This document shows, one piece after another, positions 35,225 to 44,374 of a DNA stretch of 64,000 nucleotides. Made by a program: the position numbers and the translations under genes. Source of the stretch: Acidobacteriota bacterium (GTDB lineage: Bacteria > Acidobacteriota > Terriglobia > Bryobacterales > Bryobacteraceae); the NCBI GenBank assembly GCA_025350695.1, contig JANXXI010000386.1:1-64000 (forward strand), read 5' to 3'. The notes under the pieces are model-generated. The model ran no database searches, was not told where the DNA came from, and saw only the letters and a list, made by a program, of their open reading frames with translations. Each line of letters begins with the position of its first letter. Positions within the stretch are counted from its first letter, which is position 1.

Positions 35225-36576
35225 TCCAAGGTCTTGGCCTGCTCGATGCCACCACGCTGATCATGGGCTCCATGATCGGTTCTGGCGTGTTTATCGTCGC
35301 TGCCGACATCAGCCGCCAAGTGGGCTCGCCCGGTGTGATGATGATGACCTGGGTCGTGACGGCCCTAATGTGCATGGCCGGCGCTCTCAGCTATGGGGAA
35401 CTCGCCGCATCCATGCCGCATGCCGGTGGACAATATGTCTACTTGCGGGAAGCCTTCGGCCCACTTAGCGGCTTTCTATATGGATGGACGCTAGTGTCCG
35501 TCATTCAAACTGGAACCATCGCCGCGGTGGGCGTAGCCTTCGCTAAATTCGCCAACGTCTTTTTCCCGTGGATTTCACCAACCAATGAATTGCTTCCCTA
35601 CTTAACCTCGCAACGTTTGGTGGCCATCGGTCTAATTCTATTACTAACCTGGGTCAACACGCGTGGCATCCGCGCCGGCGCCATGGTGCAAAACGTTTTT
35701 ACATTCGCCAAAACCAGCGCGCTGTTGGGGCTGATCATCGCTGCCTTCACCGTTGGCCGCAACCCACAAGCCATCACCGCCAACTTCACCAACTTCTGGG
35801 GCAATGCCGGATGGAATTACGAAACGTTTCGGTTGGCAGGCGTCGCGATGGTGGGCTCACTGTTCTCCGCCGATTCCTGGAACAACGTCACCTTCACGGC
35901 CGGCGAAACACGCAATCCGAAACGCAACCTTCCGCTCTCACTCGTCATCGGTGTTGGGGCCGTGTCGCTCTTATACCTCGCCTGCAATTACGGTTACTTA
36001 CTTGTGCTAACGTTCGACGGGATCAAAAACGCGCCGCAAGATCGAGTGGGAACCGCAGCCGCTTCGGCAATTTTCGGGGAAGCGGGCGTTTCGTTCATGG
36101 CCGCCGCCATCATGATTTCCACCGCCGGGTGTGTCAATGGGCTAATCCTATCCTGCGCCCGCGTCCTCTACGCCATGTCCAAAGACAACTTGTTTTTCGC
36201 AACCGCCAGCCAACTTGATTCCAAAACCGCCGCCCCTGTTAACGCTCTCTGGATGCAGTGCGCCTGGGCCTGCGCTCTAACCCTGTCCGGCAGCTACGGC
36301 GACCTGCTTGATTACGTAATCTTCGCCAATCTCCTGTTCTACATCCTCACAATTTCCGCCGTGATGGTACTGCGCACCACCCAGCCCAATTTGGAAAGGC
36401 CGTACAAAACTTTCGGGTACCCTGTGCTGCCTCTCTTTTACATCGTGTGCGCCAGCTTCATTGAGGTAATGTTGCTGATGTACAAACCAAACTACACGTG
36501 GCCGGGACTAGGACTTGTACTCCTGGGAATTCCTATTTACTACCTCTGGAAACGCGGACAAAACGCCACTGCATAG
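35185..36576 (+). CDS. APC family amino acid permease
   Basis: 463 aa, about 12 TM helices. The N-terminal LLDATTLIMGSMIGSGVFIVAADISRQVGSPG is the APC signature, and FSADSWNNVTFTAGETRNPKRNLPLSL is conserved in LAT/SteT-type exchangers. Substrate not predictable. The ATG lies 40 bp inside thiE, so the two are coupled; a later start is possible but would remove part of the first helix region. Confidence 0.92.
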   Translation: MAKNTQQPSTTQLVQGLGLLDATTLIMGSMIGSGVFIVAADISRQVGSPGVMMMTWVVTALMCMAGALSYGELAASMPHAGGQYVYLREAFGPLSGFLYGWTLVSVIQTGTIAAVGVAFAKFANVFFPWISPTNELLPYLTSQRLVAIGLILLLTWVNTRGIRAGAMVQNVFTFAKTSALLGLIIAAFTVGRNPQAITANFTNFWGNAGWNYETFRLAGVAMVGSLFSADSWNNVTFTAGETRNPKRNLPLSLVIGVGAVSLLYLACNYGYLLVLTFDGIKNAPQDRVGTAAASAIFGEAGVSFMAAAIMISTAGCVNGLILSCARVLYAMSKDNLFFATASQLDSKTAAPVNALWMQCAWACALTLSGSYGDLLDYVIFANLLFYILTISAVMVLRTTQPNLERPYKTFGYPVLPLFYIVCASFIEVMLLMYKPNYTWPGLGLVLLGIPIYYLWKRGQNATA

Positions 36577-36591
36577 CGTATTCTGACAGAT

Positions 36592-36915
36592 GTGAGTACT
36601 TCTCCCAAGTCGGTTTTGACGGACGCCCATCTCGTCCGAGCCACCGGCAAGACTTGGGAGCAGTGGATAGAAATCATAGCGAACAATCCAGAAAACGATG
36701 CTCGTTTCCTGCGGAGTACCTACCAATTGGATTTCTGGTGGAGTATGGCCATCGCTACAACGTTGAACCCTACGCCAACCAAAAATAGGCGAAGCAATCA
36801 CCCGGCGCAAACTTCTCTTTCAAACCTGATCAAAGCCAGCCGCCCCACTCGCGCCAGAGAGTTTACCGAACGCGGCGCTCCGGCTGCGGTATACTCATCA
36901 GAACCCCTACCATAG
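36592..36915 (+). CDS. Small hypothetical ORF, DUF4287-like start, possibly decayed
   Basis: 107 aa from a GTG, 15 bp after the permease. Residues ~17-50 (ATGKTWEQWIEII...DFWW) resemble the TGKSWEEW...WW pattern of small DUF4287-type proteins. After DFWW the similarity stops, while a neighbouring frame continues as VEYGHRYNVEPYAN, so a frameshift is possible. The C-terminal half looks random. Weak call. Confidence 0.35.
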   Translation: MSTSPKSVLTDAHLVRATGKTWEQWIEIIANNPENDARFLRSTYQLDFWWSMAIATTLNPTPTKNRRSNHPAQTSLSNLIKASRPTRAREFTERGAPAAVYSSEPLP

Positions 36916-36936
36916 CTATTTGAAAAGAAAACTATT

Positions 36937-37395
36937 ATGAAAATTACCCGTGCCCTGCTAGGCTGCCTGTTGTTCACCGCTACCGTTTTCGCCGGCCCCA
37001 ACTTTTCTGGCGATTGGAAATTAAACGTGTCCAAGAGCGACTTTGGACCCATGCCCGCCCCGGACAAGCTCACGATGAAGATCGACCACAAGGATCCCGC
37101 GTTGAAGGTTGAATCTGTCCAAAGCGGCCAACAGGGCGAAAACAAATCCGAATCAAACTACACCACCGACGGTAAGGATTCGAAGAACAAGTTTCGCAAC
37201 AACGAAATGGTTTCAAAAGTTAAGTGGGACGGCGATGCTTTGACGTTCGACTCCAAGCTAGACTTCCAGGGCAACGAAGTTATCCTGAAAGACAACTGGA
37301 CGGTTTCCGCCGATGGCAAGACACTTACTATCAAACGGAAATTCAACGCGCCTCAAGGCGAGTTTGAATCCCTACAGGTTCTCGAAAAGCAGTAA
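36937..37395 (+). CDS. Small secreted protein, lipocalin-like
   Basis: 152 aa. The signal peptide ends VFA (~19). The mature part starts GPNFSGDWKLNVSKSDFGP and is beta-rich with alternating charged strands (LTFDSKLDFQGNEVILKDNWTVSADGKTLTIKRKF). This pattern is common in small secreted proteins of Solibacter-like bacteria and suggests a lipocalin-like barrel; no ligand can be named. It has its own terminator at 37420-37446. Confidence 0.8.
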   Translation: MKITRALLGCLLFTATVFAGPNFSGDWKLNVSKSDFGPMPAPDKLTMKIDHKDPALKVESVQSGQQGENKSESNYTTDGKDSKNKFRNNEMVSKVKWDGDALTFDSKLDFQGNEVILKDNWTVSADGKTLTIKRKFNAPQGEFESLQVLEKQ

Positions 37396-37419
37396 CGCAA
37401 ATCGAAATGCCGACGACGA

Positions 37420-37446
37420 CCCCGGGCTTCACAGTCCGGGGTTTTT
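37420..37446 (+). terminator. Rho-independent terminator
   Basis: CCCCGGGCTTCACAGTCCGGGG followed by TTTTT: GC stem, short loop, T-run. It follows the small secreted protein gene by 24 bp. Confidence 0.85.
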
Positions 37447-37529
37447 CATTTTAGCGTCGTACTTACGCGATAAACTAACTTTTATGACGCACGAAATAAC
37501 CGTCGTGGATTTCTGATCGCAGGCGGCTC

Positions 37530-38125
37530 CTTGCTAGCCCTCACGCGGCCGGAACCGGGACACAGCATGTTTCTGGCTCAACCGGCATCCCAGTCGAATC
37601 TCTTCGTTCCGGTATCCCTTCTGGCGACCAATACATGAGAACCGCCGTGCTGACTCCTTTTGGGATGAATTCATCCGGATACCTTTGGAAGGAAGCGTTT
37701 TCCGGGGTTATAGCCCGCCCACATGATAGTCAAGGAATACCAATGACTCCCGGAAAGTACACCCCGCCCGGTGTTGCGCGATATGGTTCAATGGGTGGAC
37801 TCTTGACGACGGCGACCGACTACGCGAAGTTTCTTATGGAAGTGATGGATCCCAAACCGACCGATGCGTTTCGCCTGAATCAAGCCAGCCTCAAGGAAAT
37901 GCTGCGTCCGCAGGTGAAGGTGGAGGACGGCCAAGGCTACGCGATTTCGTGGGCGCTGGGCTGGAAGATCGCGCAGACTGCGGATGTTGCGGAGTTGGTA
38001 AGCCATGGGGGCGATCAGGCCGGGTTTCACTCGTTTGCGGAATTCTCGCCAACAAGAAAGTCAGGATAAGTGATTCTGACCAATGCTGATACCGGTTGGA
38101 AGCTAATTCAAGAGCTGGCGAGGAC
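37530..38125 (+). pseudogene. Decayed serine beta-lactamase/esterase-like gene
   Basis: The track ORF 37635-38069 (PFGMNSSGYLWK, YGSMGGLLTTATDYAKFLME, GYAISWALGWK, LVSHGGDQAGFHSFAEFSP) is the C-terminal half of a class C beta-lactamase-type hydrolase. Similarity continues upstream of its ATG in frame (SGSTGIPVESLRSGIPSGDQY), but the N-terminal half with the SxxK serine is absent. After FSPTRKSG the frame stops, and the expected continuation VILTNADTGWKLIQELA is found in the +1 frame, so a frameshift is also present. It is not functional as it stands. Confidence 0.8.
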
Positions 38126-38128
38126 GCG

Positions 38129-39715
38129 TCACTTCTTAGCCGGCCCATATAAAACGCGCCCGCTTCGCACTCCCGTCAACTTTTCGTCCCGCATCACGAG
38201 TTGCCCATTCACCACAACATGCCGGAACCCGACCGCGTATTGATGAGGTTTAGCGAACTCAGATTTGTCCGCCACCACCGCCGGGTCAAAAATCGCAATA
38301 TCCGCCTTCATGCCAGGTCGCAGAATGCCACGATCCATGATTCGAAAGCGCCCCGCCGGCAAAGACGTCATCCGCCGCACGGCCTCTTCTAGTGTCAGCA
38401 CTTTCCGCTCTCGAACATACCGGCCCAAAACCCGCGCGAACGTCCCATAATTCCGCGGGTGCGGAACGTCCTCGCCAAACATTGGAATGCCACCGTCGGA
38501 GGCGATCATCGTGCCCGGATAGCGCATGATCCGCTCCAGATCCTCTTCATTGATGGCATGATAAATCGCCGAACAGTTCCCTCGAAGCTGTAGTTCAAGC
38601 GCCGTCAATGCCGCGTTCTCTATCGTCACTTCCCTGCCCTTGGCCGCCGTGACCTCCGCCAAATTCTTCCCAGCCAAACTCTTATCGAATCCGCAACTGG
38701 CAAGCACCACATTTTTCGGATCCCCGCCCCCACGATCCTCCCGAAGGTTGTTACCGACCTCCGCCAAGATCCGGGCCCGCTGCTCCGGCGCATTCGCCCG
38801 CTCCCGAAACGCCGCATTGCCGCTTTCGCGCGACCATTGCGGGAATAAGGCCGAAAGGCCTGTGGATGAGGCCGTGTAAGGGTACTGATCCAAGGTGACA
38901 TCCACTCCGCGCACCCGCGCCTCTTCCACCAACCGCAGCGTTTCCACGCTCATGCCCCAATTGTTCTTACCAATAATCTTGTGGTGCGTCACTTGCGTCG
39001 GCAGTCCACCTTCCTCGCCAATCCGGATTGTTTCCCGCACACTATCCAGAATGTTTGCCGATTCGTTCCGCATGTGCGAAGTGTGAATGCCACCCATCCG
39101 TCCAACAACCTTCGCAATCTCAACCACTTCTTCCGTCGGCGAAAAATTCCCTGGAACATAGAACAGACCAGTGGACAGCCCAAACGCTCCGTCCAACATC
39201 GCGTCCCGCGCCAGCGTCTTCATCTTTTCAAGTTCCGCCGCGGTAGCCTTGCGGTCCTTCAGCCCGATGACCTGTTCCCGAATGCTCCCCTGCCCTACCA
39301 TCGATCCGAAGTTGACGGTGCTCCTGGCCCCGGCAATCTGCTTCAAGAACGGCGCAAGTGGCAGGGGCGAGCTGCCGTCGGGCCCTTCAATAATCGTCGT
39401 GACGCCTTGGCGGATCTGGTTTTCGGCCATGGGATTGTTCAGAATTCCCCTTCGGCCATGGCTGTGCGTGTCAATAAGTCCTGGCGTGACGGCTAGGCCC
39501 GCGGCATCTATGGTCACCCGCGCTTGTACCGGGCGCGATGGCCCCACGTAGACAATCGAGTCACCCCGAACACCGACGTCGCCAACATACCAACCGGCGC
39601 TCGTGCCATCAATGATGCGGCCGCCCTGGATTAAAAGGTCGTACTGATTTTGTGGAAACGCGAGCGAGCCGCCCGCCAGGACAAAAAGGACGATAAATAA
39701 CATATGCCGAGCCAT
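38129..39715 (-). CDS. D-aminoacylase-type amidohydrolase, secreted
   Basis: 528 aa, signal peptide ~1-19. Amidohydrolase family of N-acyl-D-amino acid deacylases: DLLIQGGRIIDGT, the metal motif DTHSHG, GPDGSSPLPL, FGLSTGLFYVPGNF, VTHHKIIGKNN and IASDGGIPMFGEDVPHPR, and a C-terminal composite barrel (GRFRIMDRGILRPGMKADIAIFD). It would hydrolyse N-acyl-D-amino acids or a related amide in the periplasm. A small membrane ORF ends 16 bp upstream on the same strand. The 3' end abuts the beta-lactamase relic. Confidence 0.9.
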   Translation of the reverse strand: MARHMLFIVLFVLAGGSLAFPQNQYDLLIQGGRIIDGTSAGWYVGDVGVRGDSIVYVGPSRPVQARVTIDAAGLAVTPGLIDTHSHGRRGILNNPMAENQIRQGVTTIIEGPDGSSPLPLAPFLKQIAGARSTVNFGSMVGQGSIREQVIGLKDRKATAAELEKMKTLARDAMLDGAFGLSTGLFYVPGNFSPTEEVVEIAKVVGRMGGIHTSHMRNESANILDSVRETIRIGEEGGLPTQVTHHKIIGKNNWGMSVETLRLVEEARVRGVDVTLDQYPYTASSTGLSALFPQWSRESGNAAFRERANAPEQRARILAEVGNNLREDRGGGDPKNVVLASCGFDKSLAGKNLAEVTAAKGREVTIENAALTALELQLRGNCSAIYHAINEEDLERIMRYPGTMIASDGGIPMFGEDVPHPRNYGTFARVLGRYVRERKVLTLEEAVRRMTSLPAGRFRIMDRGILRPGMKADIAIFDPAVVADKSEFAKPHQYAVGFRHVVVNGQLVMRDEKLTGVRSGRVLYGPAKK

Positions 39716-39731
39716 TTTGGCACGGTATGAG

Positions 39732-39851
39732 TCACTTTGTCACGGGCAAAGACTCAGGCTCAACTTCCGGCTCCGGACTAGGCGGGGAAGCTAACATGGA
39801 CAAAAACAATCCAAAAATGAACAACATGGCGATGATCCCCCCGATTACCAT
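39732..39851 (-). CDS. Small single-TM membrane protein (39 aa), candidate
   Basis: Too short for the ORF track. The ATG at 39851 gives MVIGGIIAMLFIFGLFLSML followed by a Pro/Glu-rich tail (SPPSPEPEVEPESLPVTK). One TM helix plus an acidic Pro-rich tail is coherent, GGAG lies ~12 bases upstream, and the gene ends 16 bp before the amidohydrolase in the same direction. Function unknown. The overlapping 65-aa track ORF (39778-39975) is less convincing. Confidence 0.5.
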   Translation of the reverse strand: MVIGGIIAMLFIFGLFLSMLASPPSPEPEVEPESLPVTK

Positions 39852-40146
39852 TTCCTAACACTGCTCCTTTTGTTATTTTCCAGAGCAAGAAGATGGCCAA
39901 ACCATTCCCGCTCCCGTTCACTTCATAGTGTTGCTTTAGCGACAATCGTTTCGGATGCGGTTCTACTTTAATCAATCGAACAATCGAATGAAGCCTTTAG
40001 CTTGGAAGAGGATTTTGAGGTTAACGGTAAAGATCGAAACAGCCAACGGCTGTGGAAGCCCCTACACCGGCGACTAACCAGAAGAGGCATCAGGTGAAAT
40101 GCGGATGGGAGTCACGCACAATTTGCACGAGGTACGGAGTTTCTAT
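39852..40146. other. Intergenic stretch with one short hairpin
   Basis: No gene recognised. It holds a perfect ACAGCC-AAC-GGCTGT dyad at 40039-40053 near the 3' end of the DUF6807 gene. That gene is on the minus strand, so the dyad could be its terminator, but no T-run is seen. Confidence 0.5.
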
Positions 40147-41112
40147 TTACTTCGAAAACTCGGCCCACAATTTATCAACGCCCGCATCTTTCACATCACC
40201 CGCATGGATCACAATCAGATAGCGGAAGTGCAGCTTCGCGCCCTTAGCCAGTTCCACTGTCCCATCCTCGGTTTCGGTCTTCGAGAACGTTTTGCGTCCA
40301 AACGGATTAGCGGCAAACAGTCCGTAGCCCCTAACATGCCACCGAGCCCTCTTCGAGTTCGTCGGATGATCCAATATCGTGATGCCCAGCGTTTCGCCAT
40401 CGATAGTTCCGGTGTAGTCCATCCAATTCGATGCCTTGCCCCACACTACGGCTTCCGTCTCCTGGCCTTCGGCATTGCTAATTTTTCCTGTATGCGGTTG
40501 CGTATCCACAATTCCTTTCCCCGAATTCTTGCTTTCCTGCAGCACCGGCGCGAGGCGGATTCCTAATACACCATCCTTCGAGTCGCCAAATGTCACTTTA
40601 TCCGCAACTGCCGTAAGAGTAATATCCAATTCGATTGTCCGTAGCGTTTTGGTCTTGCGGAAAGTCATCACCCGCTTCTCTTCGAGCAACTTCGCGCCAT
40701 CCGGCGATTTCCAATTCATCAGCGCCGTGATCACTCCTGACGACTCACCACCCTTGGCCGACACAATCTTCTCGACCTCAATCAGACCCCGGTTGGGAGT
40801 TTTGTAATTAGATTCGTTGTTCCAAAAATCAAGCCCGTTGACCCGGTCATGGGCAAACCACAGTCCACGTTGATGCTGATGGTCGGTGGGCTCACCGTCC
40901 ACCTTTTCCATCGGGAAATAACGGGTCACAACTTTTCCGGATGCCGACCGCAGCGGGTGCAAGTAGGGCTTCATCGTCTCCCCGCCACGCAGCACAAAGT
41001 CAGTAAAGTGTTTGCCGTCGATAGTCACACTGACTCGGTCGGGTTCAGTCGTGAAATTTACTTGGGCCGGCAGGATTGCAGCGGCAAGAAGAAACAGGAT
41101 TGGAATTCGCAT
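40147..41112 (-). CDS. DUF6807 (PmoA-like) secreted protein
   Basis: 321 aa, signal peptide ~1-16 (ending LPA). The motifs are those of the family annotated as PmoA/DUF6807: FVLRGGETMKPYLHPLRSASGK, DHQHQRGLWFAHDRVNGLDFW and HPTNSKRARWHVRGYGLFAANPFG. Despite the old name it is not a methane monooxygenase; members are linked to sugar and polysaccharide loci in soil bacteria. It follows the sugar-binding protein gene by 27 bp. Confidence 0.85.
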   Translation of the reverse strand: MRIPILFLLAAAILPAQVNFTTEPDRVSVTIDGKHFTDFVLRGGETMKPYLHPLRSASGKVVTRYFPMEKVDGEPTDHQHQRGLWFAHDRVNGLDFWNNESNYKTPNRGLIEVEKIVSAKGGESSGVITALMNWKSPDGAKLLEEKRVMTFRKTKTLRTIELDITLTAVADKVTFGDSKDGVLGIRLAPVLQESKNSGKGIVDTQPHTGKISNAEGQETEAVVWGKASNWMDYTGTIDGETLGITILDHPTNSKRARWHVRGYGLFAANPFGRKTFSKTETEDGTVELAKGAKLHFRYLIVIHAGDVKDAGVDKLWAEFSK

Positions 41113-41139
41113 TGCTTTGTGAATATGATGATACCGCGC

Positions 41140-42105
41140 TCAGTAGGGTTGCTTCCCCGCCTCTCCCTGAGGAAAAAGGAGCTTCCGAATCTCTGGATCT
41201 TCCAGTCCCTTCTTGTCGATCTCCTTCACCGGAAGATCGAGCTGCCTCACCGGGGTCTTCCCGGCCAGTTTATCGGCCAGACTTTTGACCGCTTCATAGC
41301 CGATCCGAACGGTGTCCTGCACCAGCATCAGGTCGATCACCCCATCACGCAGAGCCTCCACATGGGAATCGCTCGTATCAAAGGTAACCAACTTCACCTT
41401 GCCCGTAAGATTGCGGCTACGGATCGCCTGAATGGCCCCCAGCGAGCTGGCCTCACTCGAAGCAAAAAGTCCATCAATGTCAGGGTTCGCTGTCAGGATA
41501 TTCTCGGCGATCGCCCTTGCCTTCGCCCTGTCCGCCATGCCGAACTGCTTGGCCGCAATGATTATCGAAGGGAATTCTTTGGCCATGGTCTGCTCAAAGC
41601 CCTGTTCCCGTAACACCGTGGAGGATCCGCCTGGCTTATGAGCCACCATGCCCACCTTACCCTTACCTTTGATCAGCGCGGCGAGCCTGCGAGCGCCAGT
41701 GCAACCGGCCTCAAAGTTCCCGGTCGCGATGAAGCTAACGTAGTTTTCTACATTCACTCCCGAATCAAATATTGTGACCGGAATCCTCGCATCGATCGCG
41801 CGCTGCACAGAGGCCGCCAAGGCGCGTTCGTCGGTAGCCGAAATCGCAATGGCATCGACATGCTGCACCACCATCGCATCCACAATTTGGATTTGCCGCC
41901 CGTGGTCAGTCTCCTCGTTCGGACCATTCCATAACACGTCAACACCAAATTCCTTCGCAGCTTGATCGACGCCCTTGTGGATCGTCACGAAAAACAGGTG
42001 AGACGTGGCCTTGGGTATAACAGCGATTTGCTTGCGTCCCTGCTTATTGCAGGATTGAGCTAGAGCCAACGATAAGGGCAGCACGGCCCGTCGGGAAATT
42101 GCCAT
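41140..42105 (-). CDS. Sugar ABC-type substrate-binding protein (RbsB/LacI fold), orphan
   Basis: 321 aa. The N-terminus is a short signal with MAISRRAVLPLSLALAQSC, a likely lipoprotein or Tat-like leader. The periplasmic-binding fold of the ribose type follows: IPKATSHLFFVTIHKGVDQAAKEFGVDV, DAIAISATDERALAASVQRA, NPDIDGLFASSEASSLGAIQAI, VKLVTFDTSDSHVEALRDG. No ATPase or permease gene lies nearby, so it must work with a distant transporter or a sensor. Confidence 0.92.
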   Translation of the reverse strand: MAISRRAVLPLSLALAQSCNKQGRKQIAVIPKATSHLFFVTIHKGVDQAAKEFGVDVLWNGPNEETDHGRQIQIVDAMVVQHVDAIAISATDERALAASVQRAIDARIPVTIFDSGVNVENYVSFIATGNFEAGCTGARRLAALIKGKGKVGMVAHKPGGSSTVLREQGFEQTMAKEFPSIIIAAKQFGMADRAKARAIAENILTANPDIDGLFASSEASSLGAIQAIRSRNLTGKVKLVTFDTSDSHVEALRDGVIDLMLVQDTVRIGYEAVKSLADKLAGKTPVRQLDLPVKEIDKKGLEDPEIRKLLFPQGEAGKQPY

Positions 42106-42124
42106 TCAGCTATTTCAGCACGCT

Positions 42125-42817
42125 TTACATCGTCAGCACATCAAAATGAAAACGTTCCGGCGGCAAGCTGGCGGCATCGGCAGCTCCCATGTTGCTCCAT
42201 GCCTGATAGGCCGACTCCGCTACTTTTTGATTCAAATAGAAAAGAAACTGATCCGTGCAACAAGAAAACGGAGGCAAGTGCCGGAACGATAGACGCAGCC
42301 CCACGGCGTTTTGAAAGTTCACATCTTTAGATACGGACTTGTCTTCCAGTAAACGAACGAAGCTGGTGCGGCTCGCATGTGGCCAAACGTCGGGACGCAA
42401 AAGAGACCGCAGACGTGGCGTTGTTTCAAAAGTGGTCTCGCATTGACGGATCCACTCCAGAACGTCATCGCCCCATTGCCATTGATGCTTCATGCCAAGG
42501 TAACGCTCGGAAAGTTGAATCGCCAGGTCCATGCGATTCCGTTCTATTTCCAATTCCATTGCATGATCGGGTGGATGCTGCGGCGCAACCATCAATTCAT
42601 TTTCCACAAATCTTTCGGCCATGCCCACAACCCGGTCCATTCTCTTGATGGCCGTGTGGGCGTGCACTAGAAGCGGCGGCAATTCAACGCGGTTGTCGCC
42701 ACTGACTTCGACGAACTTTCTGGTTCCTACGATATCCATGGCTGCCCTCTTTTTTCTTTTCGGCGCTGTTTGCCGATTCAAGAATGCTTCTGCCACATTG
42801 TACGGCATAGATGGCAT
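42125..42817 (-). CDS. Hypothetical protein
   Basis: I do not recognise it. From the ATG at 42817 it has 230 aa, with no signal peptide, TM or known motif. The sequence is coherent, has long helices (ELEIERNRMDLAIQLSERYLGM, WIRQCETTFETTPRLRSLLRPD) and is followed 19 bp later by the binding-protein gene. The track start at 42880 and an ATG at 42808 are alternatives. It probably shares a transcript with the two genes downstream. Confidence 0.6.
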   Translation of the reverse strand: MPSMPYNVAEAFLNRQTAPKRKKRAAMDIVGTRKFVEVSGDNRVELPPLLVHAHTAIKRMDRVVGMAERFVENELMVAPQHPPDHAMELEIERNRMDLAIQLSERYLGMKHQWQWGDDVLEWIRQCETTFETTPRLRSLLRPDVWPHASRTSFVRLLEDKSVSKDVNFQNAVGLRLSFRHLPPFSCCTDQFLFYLNQKVAESAYQAWSNMGAADAASLPPERFHFDVLTM

Positions 42818-42913
42818 TTTCGTTTCAACGAATATGCGGGAGTGAGGGAGCTTCGGTTCCAGTACGGGTGGTTGCAACACGCCCCTAACTCAAAGGCGCT
42901 ATCCTGTGATGCT

Positions 42914-44374
42914 ATGACTCGCCGCACTTTTCTCGCCACTTCGTCTGCTTCCGCGTTTACCAGCCAGGCAGCCGCACCGCGTCCCAACGTCCTCTTCATC
43001 TCGGTGGACGACATGAACGATTGGATCGGTTGCTTGAAAGGTTACCCCGGCGTCTCCACGCCTAACATCGACCAGCTTGCCAAACGCGGAGCCCTTTTCA
43101 CCGACGCCCACTGTGCGTCGCCACTCTGCAATCCCTCGCGCACGGCCCTGCTCACAGGCAAACGACCGTCCACCACCGGAATCTACAACAACGACCAATG
43201 CTGGCCCGCGGTGTTGCCCGATGTCGTCACTCTCCCCCAATACTTCAAAAGCAACGGCTATTACGTTGCCGGGGCCGGTAAGGTTTTCCATCACACCGCC
43301 GGCAACAACCCGCCCAGCCAATGGGACGATTTTCAATTACAGGTATTCGACGACCCCTGATACCGCCGCGCCGATTGGTATCCATGGAACAAGAAAGAAC
43401 CCACGCCACCGGCCGTCCCCTACAACGGCATCAGCAATTTTCAAGGCGAGTTCGACTGGGGTGTTCTTCCCAAGGAAGAGCAATTGCACGGAGATCAGCG
43501 GGCCATCGACTATGGCATCAAGGTTCTGAACCAGAAGCATGCCAAGCCCTTCTTTCTCGCCATCGGCCTTTGGCATCCGCACATCCCCATGTACTCGCCT
43601 CAAAAGTATTGGGATCTTTACCCGGCCAGCAAAATCACCCTGCCTCCAGTCCTTGAAAATGACCTCGACGACGTACCGAAAGTGGGACAGGAACTCGCGG
43701 CGTTCCGCCGCGACGAGCACGTCCGCATCCTCAAAGAAGGCAAATGGACCGAAGCCGTTCGGGCCTACCTCGCAGCTATCTCTTTCGCCGATGCCATGAT
43801 CGGCCGCCTGCTCACCGCGCTTGATCGCAGTCAGCACGGCAAAAACACCGTCATCGTTTTTTGGTCCGACAACGGATGGCACCTCGGCGAAAAACAGCAT
43901 TGGCACAAATCCACGCTTTGGCAGCGCTCCACTCATGTCCCGCTGATCATCGCCGGCGCGCCGTTAAAGTCGCCTGGTACGCCACGCCGCCAACCTGTAA
44001 GCCTGCTGGACCTTTATCCTACGCTGGTCGACGTTTGCGGTCTTCCCGCAAAGACCGGGCTCGATGGCATTTCGCTCGGACCATTGCTCCGCGATCCAGC
44101 CGCAAAACGCCCGCCAGCCGTCTCCACCTACCTGCCAGGAAATCACGCCACCATCACCGAAAAGTGGCGCTACATCCGGTATCATGACGGAGGAGAGGAA
44201 TTGTATGATCGAAAGGCCGATCCCAACGAATTCAGAAATCTTGCGTCCGAGGCTCAGCACTTGAGCGTCAAGCAGGAATTGGCCGCCGCCATGCCTCCTC
44301 AATCCGCCGCCCCCAAACCCGATCGTAAAGAATTCGATTTCGATTTTAGTTCGTATACATTTAAACGAAAATGA
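42914..44374 (+). pseudogene. Sulfatase gene interrupted by in-frame TGA at codon 149
   Basis: The start is the ATG at 42914 (MTRRTFLATSSASA, Tat-like). The track gives two ORFs (to 43360, and from 43484), but both share one frame, and the region between reads on as a sulfatase (YRRADWYPWNKKEPTPP). The TGA at 43358-43360 is the only interruption. The formylglycine motif CNPSR is at 72-76 and metal residues (SVDD, FWSDNGWHLGE) are intact. Iduronate-sulfatase-like. It may be a nonsense mutation, a sequencing error or a broken gene. No SECIS-like hairpin follows and no Cys is expected there. The stop overlaps the next ATG (ATGA). Confidence 0.85.

Noticed and set aside
39778-39975. 65-aa minus-strand ORF
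   Set aside because: It overlaps the better 39-aa membrane ORF in another frame and shows no pattern.
43358-43360. Sulfatase TGA as selenocysteine
   Set aside because: No Cys is expected at this place, no UxxC context and no G-loop hairpin follows.
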